Shown here: piece by piece, positions 1 through 4,893 of the stretch | Numbering within the stretch: position 1 is the stretch's first letter | How the letters are laid out: each line of letters starts with the position of its first letter | Assembly: GCA_002450895.1 (NCBI GenBank) | Contig: DKAR01000174.1 | Span: 5,172-10,405 of the forward strand | DNA: 5,234 nucleotides | Direction: 5' to 3' | From: Proteobacteria bacterium UBA6921 | GTDB taxonomy: Bacteria; Pseudomonadota; Gammaproteobacteria; SG8-11 | Notes under the pieces: model-generated | Told to the model about the DNA's origin: nothing | Seen by the model: only the letters and a program-made list of their open reading frames with translations | Databases searched by the model: none | Position numbers and translations under genes: made by a program

Positions 1-154
1 TCTTGCCGGTGCCGGTTTGCGCGCCGGCGAGCACGTCACGACCTTCCAGAATGACCGGGATGGCCTGACGTTGAATGGGGGTAGCCTCGTTGTAACCTTT
101 TTCAGATACAGCGCGGCGCAATTCGGCCACAAGGCCGAGCGATTCGAATGACAT
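1..154 (-). CDS. rhlE: DEAD-box ATP-dependent RNA helicase, RhlE type (N-terminal 51 codons, cut by window edge)
   Basis: Only the N-terminus lies in the window; the gene continues past position 1. DEAD-box helicases unwind short RNA duplexes in the cytoplasm using ATP, and RhlE members act in ribosome assembly, RNA decay and cold adaptation. The protein opens MSFESLGL, typical of RhlE. It shows the Q motif: the upstream aromatic F3, then G20-Y21 and T25-P26-I27-Q28, which contact adenine. Walker A (motif I) follows as A45-Q-T-G-T-G-K51, with the window ending one base into the next codon, expected to be Thr or Ser. The start at 154 is supported by AGGAG at 162-166 on this strand, 7 nt upstream. 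The gene is divergent from the amidotransferase gene, with a leader of up to about 150 nt. The DEAD motif and C-terminal domain are outside the window, so a close paralogue such as DeaD/CsdA is possible but less likely given the opening residues. Confidence 0.88.
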   Translation of the reverse strand, partial: MSFESLGLVAELRRAVSEKGYNEATPIQRQAIPVILEGRDVLAGAQTGTGK

Positions 155-276
155 GAAATGACTCCTGGACGGGCCTGAGCAGGTCATCTTTCAAGATGCC
201 GCCCGATCCAGGCACTGCCAATTAACGTTTATGTTAGGTTCGAGGTAAACCGGAAGTGGAACACCGCGAAGAGGCT

Positions 277-296
277 GGCACAGACCGGAGTGTGCC
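277..296 (-). promoter_or_regulatory. Hairpin in the putative rhlE leader
   Basis: GGCACA (277-282) and TGTGCC (291-296) are perfect inverted repeats of 6 bp around an 8-nt loop. If rhlE is transcribed from the -10 near 309-314, this hairpin would start only a few nucleotides after the 5' end of the leader, far from the ribosome binding site at 162-166. No T-tract follows on either strand, so it does not look like an intrinsic terminator. A role in leader stability or cold response is a guess. Confidence 0.35.
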
Positions 297-308
297 GAAG
301 CGGGCGCT

Positions 309-314
309 AGTCTA
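309..314 (-). promoter_or_regulatory. Possible -10 element for rhlE
   Basis: On the minus strand the sequence reads GTTAGACTAGCG, with TAGACT as a sigma70-like -10. No good -35 hexamer lies 16-18 bp upstream; the positions hold GCGAAA or similar. Transcription from here would start near 302 and give a leader of about 148 nt before the rhlE start at 154. The call rests on the -10 alone. Confidence 0.25.
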
Positions 315-386
315 ACAGAACTCCCGCGCTTTTTCGCGCCTGATTTCAGTGACGGACCGTTCCCGCGCATCCCCCTGTTCTCGTGG

Positions 387-401
387 CAGTTCGCTGAACT
401 G
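387..401. repeat. Perfect 15-bp palindrome (possible operator) upstream of the asnB-like gene
   Basis: CAGTTC (387-392) and GAACTG (396-401) are perfect 6-bp inverted repeats around the 3-nt centre GCT. It lies 112 bp before the amidotransferase start and about 75 bp upstream of the possible rhlE -10. It could bind a dimeric regulator or form an RNA hairpin. It does not match the LexA forms I know (CTG-N10-CAG; GAAC-N4-GTTC). Confidence 0.4.
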
Positions 402-489
402 TGGCGCCTCTTCGTGAAATCAAGGGGCCCCGGGCTACACCAATTTCTGCTTGCCTGCCTCCCGACCGTCACGTAGGTTGCTGGAGATC

Positions 490-500
490 AGGGGAAGGGG
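490..500 (+). promoter_or_regulatory. Purine-rich ribosome binding site of the asnB-like gene, unusually distant
   Basis: The only Shine-Dalgarno-like sequence before the start is AGGGGAAGGGG, ending 12 nt before the ATG at 513. That is longer than the usual 5-9 nt. The start itself is not in doubt, because family members must begin Met-Cys-Gly and no alternative ATG lies closer. Confidence 0.5.
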
Positions 501-512
501 TTCATAAAAACA

Positions 513-2519
513 ATGTGCGGCATCGCACTGCTATTTCAGGCAGGGGGTTCCAGCGTCGTTTCCGGTGCGATCGAACGCATGACGCGTGCGTTGACGCACC
601 GCGGCCCGGATGCACACGCGACGTTAGTGCGGGGCGATGCGGCGTTGGGTCATACGCGCCTTTCAATCGTGGACATCGCGGGCGGCGCACAGCCGATGGT
701 CAGCGACGATGGTCGCTACGCCATCGTATTCAATGGCGAAATCTACAACTACCAGGAACTCCGCAAAGCGCTTGAAGCCAGCGGCGCTCGCTTTCGCACA
801 CGCTCCGATACCGAAGTCATTCTGCAGCTCTATCGCCGGGACGGCGCCAAGTGCGTCGACGCGCTGCGCGGCATGTTCGCGTTTGCCATTCATGATCAGC
901 AGGAACGCCGCGTGTTTCTCGCCCGCGATCGGGTCGGCATCAAACCGTTCTTCTATCATTGGGACGGCCGCACATTGATCGCAGCGTCGGAAATGAAGGC
1001 GCTGTTTGCTTCCGGACTGGTACGAGCCTCACTTGCACCGCGCTCAATTCGTAGTTACTTCACATATCAATTTGCGGTCACGCCGCACACGCCGTTCTCG
1101 GATGTCCTCGAGCTACCGCCCGGACATACCCTGACGTTGGAATCCGGAGGCAGCCCACGACTGCATGCTTATTGGGATATCTCGTTCCCACGCGAAGGCG
1201 AGTACGAAACCCTCGATGAGGTCTACTGGACAACACAATTTGAAAACGCGCTGCACGACGCGGTGGCCTCGCATACGATCGGCGAGGTTCCGATTGGCGC
1301 CTACCTGTCGGCGGGCATCGATTCCTCCGCCCTCACCTGGCTGCTGGCGCAACATCGCGCCGACAAGCCCCAGACGTTCTCGATCCATTTCACCGACAAC
1401 GATCTCGATGAGTCGAGCATGTATCGCGCGATTGCGAAACATCTCGACGTACCCAATCGCGAAGTCGAACTCAGCGGAAACGGATCCCCCGGATATGTAT
1501 CCACACTGGCCGACGCGATGTACCACCTCGAACAACCGCAGCGCATGGCGCTCGACGTTCCTTATTTCCTGCTGTCGGATCTGGTTCAGAAGGCAAATCA
1601 CAAGGTGGTCTACACCGGCGATGGCGCGGATGAGATCCTTGCAGGCTATGACCATTACCGACAGGATTACATGCGCCTGTGGGCCGGCGACATTCAGGAT
1701 GCCCAGCTGCGCTCGCTGCTTTACTTCACGCAGTACACCCGCGACTTCTCAGAACCGTACGTAAAACTTCTGCACTCGCTGCACGATCGTGACCACCAGC
1801 GGCGGGTCACGGATCGCTTCGGGTGCTATCCGGTGTGGTATGACTTCTGGCAGATCACGGCGGAGTTCATGCCGGGTTTATTCAATCCGGAGCTGGAAGA
1901 TGATCTGGCCCACGACGATGCGCTGGACGAACTTGCCGCGACGATGAAACCGCACGTCGAAGGCCGGCACCGCGTTAACCAGTCGCTCTATATTGAAACG
2001 AAAACCCGTTTGCCGGGCTGGATCCTGTGGCGCAGTGATCGCATGAGCATGGCACATGGCGTCGAAGCGCGCGTTCCGTTTTTGGATCACCCGCTCATCG
2101 AACTCGCCGCGCGCATTCCACCCGATCTGAAACTCAACGGGATGAACGAAAAGTACCTGTTGAAGAAAATCAGCCTGCCCCATCTGCCCAAGCATCCCTG
2201 GGACTATAAGAAAAAGGCGTTCTACACGCCGATTAGAGAGTGGTTCTTCACGCCGGATCAGCAAGAACAGCTGGAACGCTATCTGTCGGCGGATGCGTTG
2301 AGCGCCTGCGGCCTTTTCAATCCAACGCGTGTGAACGAGTTGCGCGGCCGCCTCGCCGCAACGGCGGCGCCGACGAACATGAATGACTATTACCGGGCCA
2401 TGCAACTGGAGTGGGTCATGATGCTGGTGCTCACCACGCAGATCCTGCACGACCAGTTCGTCCTGCGAAACTCCCACTGTTATAAGCCTGATAACACCGA
2501 GTTAGGCAGCGCGGCGTAA
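513..2519 (+). CDS. asnB: Glutamine-dependent asparagine synthetase-type amidotransferase (AsnB family)
   Basis: AsnB-family enzymes take ammonia from glutamine and, via an adenylated carboxylate, form an amide; classically aspartate becomes asparagine, but many homologues amidate other molecules. The N-terminal class II glutaminase (about residues 2-215) is complete: nucleophile C2, HRGPD 29-33, R49, N74-G75-E76 and D99. The synthetase domain (about 235-640) has a PP-loop S266-A-G-I-D-S-S272, where the usual second residue is Gly. It also has TGDGADE at 368-374, SDRMSMA at 508-514, VEARVPFLD at 517-525, and a probable catalytic Lys at 547. At 668 residues it is longer than E. coli AsnB (about 554) and nearer the Bacillus-type AsnB/AsnO or exosortase-associated forms. 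The start is fixed by the Cys2 requirement. A SAM methyltransferase gene follows 91 bp downstream in the same direction. General AsnB function is well supported. Whether the acceptor is aspartate or something else cannot be told, so the symbol marks family only. Confidence 0.9.
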   Translation: MCGIALLFQAGGSSVVSGAIERMTRALTHRGPDAHATLVRGDAALGHTRLSIVDIAGGAQPMVSDDGRYAIVFNGEIYNYQELRKALEASGARFRTRSDTEVILQLYRRDGAKCVDALRGMFAFAIHDQQERRVFLARDRVGIKPFFYHWDGRTLIAASEMKALFASGLVRASLAPRSIRSYFTYQFAVTPHTPFSDVLELPPGHTLTLESGGSPRLHAYWDISFPREGEYETLDEVYWTTQFENALHDAVASHTIGEVPIGAYLSAGIDSSALTWLLAQHRADKPQTFSIHFTDNDLDESSMYRAIAKHLDVPNREVELSGNGSPGYVSTLADAMYHLEQPQRMALDVPYFLLSDLVQKANHKVVYTGDGADEILAGYDHYRQDYMRLWAGDIQDAQLRSLLYFTQYTRDFSEPYVKLLHSLHDRDHQRRVTDRFGCYPVWYDFWQITAEFMPGLFNPELEDDLAHDDALDELAATMKPHVEGRHRVNQSLYIETKTRLPGWILWRSDRMSMAHGVEARVPFLDHPLIELAARIPPDLKLNGMNEKYLLKKISLPHLPKHPWDYKKKAFYTPIREWFFTPDQQEQLERYLSADALSACGLFNPTRVNELRGRLAATAAPTNMNDYYRAMQLEWVMMLVLTTQILHDQFVLRNSHCYKPDNTELGSAA

Positions 2520-2565
2520 GGCGCAAGCGGCCGGCAAAAGTGCCACGACCCCACGCGACCCCGTG

Positions 2566-2571
2566 TAAACT
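2566..2571 (+). promoter_or_regulatory. Possible -10 element for the methyltransferase gene
   Basis: GTGTAAACTCG in the gap after the amidotransferase contains TAAACT, a plausible sigma70 -10 resembling the TAGACT before rhlE. The -35 region is poor: CCACGA at 17 bp spacing or TGCCAC at 19 bp. If active it would give a leader of about 32 nt, so the methyltransferase might be transcribed separately from the upstream gene. Confidence 0.3.
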
Positions 2572-2610
2572 CGATTTTCGCTATTTCACTCCTGGATCAG
2601 GGCGACTCCC

Positions 2611-3435
2611 ATGAAGCATATCCACAGCTACTACTCCCCCAATGATCTCTACAACAAGATCATCGAAGGCCTGCACAACATGGGGAAGGACCCGGAAAAG
2701 ATCACCCTGGATGATCTTCTGCCCGTGGATGAGTTTCACATTCGCAGCAAGACCGCCACGTACGAACTGATTCGGCTCGCGCGTTTCACACCGGACATGC
2801 ATATCCTGGATGTCGGCTGCGGCGTCGGCGGATCAACGCGGCGACTCGCCTACGAAATCGGCTGCCAGGTCACCGGCGTCGACCTGAGCGACGAATATAT
2901 CGACGCCGCCGAGCGCCTGACCAAACTCTTCAACATGCAAACGCGCGCGAAATTTCACGCCGCAAGCGCGCTGGACATGCCGTTCGAGGACAACAGTTTC
3001 GACGGTGCATGGTCCATCCAGATGAACATGAACATCGAAGACAAGCTTGGACTGATGAAGGAAATCTTTCGTGTCCTGAAACCGGGCGGCCGTGCTGTTC
3101 TTTATGAGCTGTGCGCACACAAAAACACGCCGGTCTACTATCCGACGCCGTGGGCGCAGGACAACACAATGAGTTTCCTGGTTGTACCCGAAGAGTTTCG
3201 AAAGATCATCACTGATGCCGGTTTTGAAATTGATGCCTGGACCGACAAGACCGACCTGGCGAAAATCGCGTTTTCAGAAATGACCGAGCCGGTGGGTGAC
3301 CCTGACTTGCCGGAACTGGGAACTCACTTGCTGGTCGGCGAAGACATTCTGACCAAGGCCTACAACCTCAAACGCAACCTGTTCGAAGAGCGCGTCAGCC
3401 TGATTGAAACCGCAGCGGTAAAACCGCGCGCATAG
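2611..3435 (+). CDS. Class I SAM-dependent methyltransferase, UbiE / sarcosine-dimethylglycine methyltransferase-like
   Basis: The 274-residue protein has a Rossmann-type SAM-binding core. Motif I is L66-D-V-G-C-G-V-G-G74. The motif II acidic residue that binds the SAM ribose is D91 in TGVDLS. ALDMPFEDNSFD (120-131) is the adenine-contacting segment, and RVLKPGG (154-160) is the post-III motif. An N-terminal helical lead (1-60) contains DEFHIRS (40-46), resembling the DQFHxGG segment of glycine/sarcosine/dimethylglycine methyltransferases, and QMNMNIEDK (137-145) also fits that group. The C-terminal stretch of about 100 residues probably forms the substrate cap. AGGG at 2599-2602, 8 nt upstream, supports the start. 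No signal peptide is visible, so it should be cytoplasmic. The gene is co-directional with the amidotransferase gene and converges on an Slp gene 25 bp away. The methyl acceptor cannot be assigned; an amine, a quinone-like compound or a product of the neighbouring enzyme are all possible. Confidence 0.88.
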   Translation: MKHIHSYYSPNDLYNKIIEGLHNMGKDPEKITLDDLLPVDEFHIRSKTATYELIRLARFTPDMHILDVGCGVGGSTRRLAYEIGCQVTGVDLSDEYIDAAERLTKLFNMQTRAKFHAASALDMPFEDNSFDGAWSIQMNMNIEDKLGLMKEIFRVLKPGGRAVLYELCAHKNTPVYYPTPWAQDNTMSFLVVPEEFRKIITDAGFEIDAWTDKTDLAKIAFSEMTEPVGDPDLPELGTHLLVGEDILTKAYNLKRNLFEERVSLIETAAVKPRA

Positions 3436-3442
3436 CGGATAC

Positions 3443-3460
3443 GGCGCGATGGAAGGCGCC
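3443..3460. terminator. Weak hairpin between convergent methyltransferase and slp genes
   Basis: GGCGC (3443-3447) and GCGCC (3456-3460) form a 5-bp GC stem with an 8-nt loop in the 25-bp gap between two convergent genes. It directly abuts the stop codon of the Slp gene. Its position suits a bidirectional terminator, but neither side has a T-tract, so intrinsic termination is doubtful. Confidence 0.25.
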
Positions 3461-3946
3461 TCAGTTGTGAAACATCACGCCCACGCCGAAGTTCACGCGC
3501 GGACCGGAGTCTTCGCCGGACTTTGACCACAAATGCATTTGCTGTGACGCCACGACTGGGTAAATGTACGTCGCCTCGTCGATCTTGCCCTGCGTTGTTC
3601 CCGTCAGCGTACCGGTGATTGTGATCAATCGCCCAGCGGCGTAATCGACGGTTTCCAGATAGGACGGATGCTCGATCAGAAATCGACCCAGCGGTTCGCG
3701 CGTTGTCAGCGGTCGCATGCGGCTGTCGAGCGGATACGCAAGCACTTCAAGCTGCGTCGACGATTCAAGGTTCTTGCTGTTGACGATGGTTCCGCCCCAC
3801 AACACTTTCGTTCCGCGCGTGGAATCAATGCGCACCGCCTCACTGGGTGTTGTCGCCGTGTTTACACCGGTCATGTCAAACTTCGGTGCCGATGCGCATC
3901 CCGCCAGAAGCATCAGTGCGGGAACAACCGTCCAGATGTTTTTCAT
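3461..3946 (-). CDS. Slp-family outer-membrane lipoprotein, downstream paralogue
   Basis: This 161-residue protein carries a lipoprotein signal peptide: a short basic start, a hydrophobic stretch 4-15, and the lipobox L14-A-G-C17. The residue after the Cys is Ala, not Asp, which predicts sorting to the outer membrane. The mature part matches the Slp family (E. coli Slp and YeaY): VLWGG at 48-52, then LEVLAYPLD, RP, GRF, a Y..GR.ITITG segment, GKIDEATYIYPVV, and a closing HLW. Slp proteins are starvation- or stationary-phase-related lipoproteins of unclear molecular role. GAGGT at 3953-3957, 6 nt before the ATG, fixes the start. It lies 45 bp downstream of a second Slp gene in the same direction, almost certainly in one transcript. 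The C-terminus ends plainly at VMFHN, without the aromatic tail of its partner. Confidence 0.9.
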   Translation of the reverse strand: MKNIWTVVPALMLLAGCASAPKFDMTGVNTATTPSEAVRIDSTRGTKVLWGGTIVNSKNLESSTQLEVLAYPLDSRMRPLTTREPLGRFLIEHPSYLETVDYAAGRLITITGTLTGTTQGKIDEATYIYPVVASQQMHLWSKSGEDSGPRVNFGVGVMFHN

Positions 3947-3991
3947 TGTGATACCTCGCTTGGAATCACTTGTTGCGGATCGACGCCGCCA

Positions 3992-4516
3992 TCAATGGCG
4001 ACGGTACCAATACGGAGGCCAGCGATACCACGGATCGTAAAACCAGGGGTCGTAATACATCGGAGGTGGCAGTGGCTGAATTGGTTCCCACAAATACAGG
4101 TTGTCCGCCTTCACCACGACGTAGCGGTATTCGAACTCGCCGATTTTGCGCGTCTCTTCGCCTTCGATTGCACCCGAGATCGTGACTTCACGCCCCTGCA
4201 CATAAATCATTGGATCGAGAAACCCGCTCGTCTTTGCAACAAACCGCCCGGCGCTCGCGCTGTTGACTGAAGGGCGACCGGACTTGTCGAGCGTGCGTTC
4301 AACAATCTCCAGCGCCGAACCATCGGCGCGATTCTCAACCTGCACGACGGATCCACCCCAGCGCACCTTGCGTCCTGAAAACGCCGCCGTGTCCGTGAGC
4401 ACCTGCGTCATCTGCGGATTGTCGGGCATCGGTTCGCGCAAAAAGGGCGGCCCCGGATGGGCACATGAAGTGAGCACTGCCGCGCCAAGCACCAGACACC
4501 ATGTCCTGAAAGCCAT
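3992..4516 (-). CDS. Slp-family outer-membrane lipoprotein with aromatic/proline-rich C-terminal tail
   Basis: A 174-residue Slp-family lipoprotein and first gene of the two-gene slp operon. The signal peptide has hydrophobic residues 6-15 and the lipobox L15-T-S-C18, followed by Ala and His, so outer-membrane sorting is expected. The family core is clear: VRWGG at 51-55, SALEIVER.LD, RP, GRFV, the Y..GREVTISG segment, GEFEYRYVVV and LYLWE. These line up with the downstream paralogue through the whole core. After the core comes a tail (about 145-174) in which 11 of 30 residues are Tyr, Trp or Phe, with many prolines and a doubled YDPW unit. Its role is unknown; it may pack against the membrane, peptidoglycan or a partner. 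The start is strongly supported by AGGAGGAG at 4525-4532, 8 nt upstream. The exact function of Slp proteins is not established, so the call is family-level. Confidence 0.9.
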   Translation of the reverse strand: MAFRTWCLVLGAAVLTSCAHPGPPFLREPMPDNPQMTQVLTDTAAFSGRKVRWGGSVVQVENRADGSALEIVERTLDKSGRPSVNSASAGRFVAKTSGFLDPMIYVQGREVTISGAIEGEETRKIGEFEYRYVVVKADNLYLWEPIQPLPPPMYYDPWFYDPWYRWPPYWYRRH

Positions 4517-4524
4517 ACGGAAAA

Positions 4525-4532
4525 CTCCTCCT
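4525..4532 (-). promoter_or_regulatory. Strong Shine-Dalgarno of the first slp gene
   Basis: On the minus strand this reads AGGAGGAG, near-perfectly complementary to the 16S rRNA tail, and ends 8 nt before the ATG at 4516. It decides the start codon and suggests high translation, much stronger than the GAGGT of the second slp gene. Confidence 0.85.
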
Positions 4533-4575
4533 GTCGACTTACCCGATATTCAGACACTGCGGCAGCACGGAATCA

Positions 4576-4604
4576 ATGGGAATAATCCGGAGGCGAGGTG
4601 TCAA
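4576..4604 (-). promoter_or_regulatory. Candidate promoter of the slp operon with consensus -35
   Basis: On the minus strand a perfect TTGACA lies at 4599-4604. At 17 bp spacing the -10 position (4576-4581) reads TCCCAT, a poor match to TATAAT. ATTATT lies nearer but leaves only about 13 bp of spacer. A start near 4569 would give a leader of about 52 nt. A strong -35 with a poor -10 may mean activator dependence or another sigma factor. Confidence 0.4.
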
Positions 4605-4641
4605 TTTCGCAAATCCACACACTATGCCGCGGTTCACGCAC

Positions 4642-4670
4642 TGGTCACGCCGCGAGGAATCCGTAACAAT
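4642..4670 (+). promoter_or_regulatory. Candidate promoter of the CWC gene, possibly giving a leaderless mRNA
   Basis: TGGTCA (4642-4647) and AACAAT (4665-4670) each match four of six consensus bases with a 17-bp spacer. Transcription would begin about 7 nt after the -10, at the ATG at 4678 itself. This fits the lack of a usable Shine-Dalgarno just before that ATG. Both hexamers are imperfect, so this is tentative. Confidence 0.25.
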
Positions 4671-4677
4671 CCCTGAA

Positions 4678-4893
4678 ATGAAACCCTTGCCAAATTTGAT
4701 CTGCCCCATCTGCGGCGGTCCGAACGAATGTGCGCCCGCAAAGGCTGGATCGTTTGATGTACCGTGCTGGTGCCGCGATGCAAAAATCGACTCGTCGGTG
4801 ATCGAACGCGTACCGAAGGAATTTCTCAACAAGGCGTGTGTATGCCCGCGCTGTGCCGCGGGGCTTAACGCAACACCATCAAGCCAGGATTAG
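4678..4893 (+). CDS. Small cysteine-rich CWC-family protein
   Basis: The 71-residue protein has eight cysteines: C9-P-I-C12, C18 in NEC, C30-W-C32, and C54-V-C56-P-R-C59. The CPxC ... NEC ... CWC ... CxCPxC order is that of the cysteine-rich CWC family, small bacterial proteins of unknown function that probably bind zinc. No signal peptide or membrane segment is present, so it is likely cytoplasmic. I chose the ATG at 4678, giving MKPLPNLICPIC, because family members start a few residues before the first CPxC. The open frame extends to an ATG at 4576, but the added stretch is basic, unconserved-looking, and would overlap the slp promoter. GAGGA at 4654-4658 is 19 nt away, too far to serve this start normally. 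The gene is divergent from the slp operon, and its stop codon overlaps that of the convergent membrane-protein gene. Confidence 0.8.
   Translation: MKPLPNLICPICGGPNECAPAKAGSFDVPCWCRDAKIDSSVIERVPKEFLNKACVCPRCAAGLNATPSSQD
4890..4893. other. Tail-to-tail stop codon overlap of two convergent genes
   Basis: The bases TTAG encode TAG for the plus-strand CWC gene (4891-4893) and TAA for the minus-strand membrane gene (4890-4892). There is no space for a terminator between them, so each transcript must run into the other gene before ending. Confidence 0.8.

Larger units (their letters stand above)
155..512. other. Gene-free divergent regulatory region between rhlE and the asnB-like gene
   Basis: These 358 bp separate two divergent genes and must hold both promoters. 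On the minus side there is a possible -10 (TAGACT, 309-314) and a leader hairpin (277-296). On the plus side there is a palindrome at 387-401, a GGGGCCCC block at 424-431, and a weak -10-like TACACC at 436-441 with no convincing -35. Open frames crossing the region have compositions rich in Arg, Ser and Pro, no recognisable domain and no Shine-Dalgarno, so I do not call a gene here. Confidence 0.7.

Noticed and set aside
191..472. Minus-strand open frame of 93 codons in the divergent promoter region
   Set aside because: Its product is rich in Arg, Ser and Pro with no domain, no Shine-Dalgarno precedes the ATG at 472, and it would cover both promoter regions.
349..472. Inverted repeat GTGACGG (349-355) and CCGTCAC (466-472)
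   Set aside because: Seven bases separated by more than 100 bp is easily expected by chance at this base composition.
401..775. Plus-strand open frame of 124 codons overlapping the start of the amidotransferase gene
   Set aside because: Most of it lies in a shifted frame of a well-supported gene; the product is Arg-rich and matches no family.
1113..1655. Antisense open frames inside the amidotransferase gene (also 1878-2477)
   Set aside because: They are antisense to a gene with intact catalytic motifs along its whole length and encode no recognisable domain; such frames are expected in GC-rich DNA.
2533..2544. GGCA-AAAG-TGCC hairpin after the amidotransferase stop as a terminator
   Set aside because: The stem is only 4 bp and no T-tract follows on the plus strand.
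161..2600. Repeated ACTCCTGGA at 161-169 and 2588-2596
   Set aside because: Nine matching bases in opposite functional orientation (one copy spans an antisense Shine-Dalgarno) look like coincidence, not a dispersed repeat.
3668..4270. Plus-strand open frame of 200 codons antisense to both slp genes
   Set aside because: It is antisense to two clear lipoprotein genes and to their intergenic gap, and has an Arg/His-rich composition without a domain.
4576..4677. N-terminal extension of the CWC protein from the upstream ATG
   Set aside because: The extra residues are basic, are not part of the CWC family core, and overlap the candidate slp promoter; the ATG at 4678 gives the normal family length.
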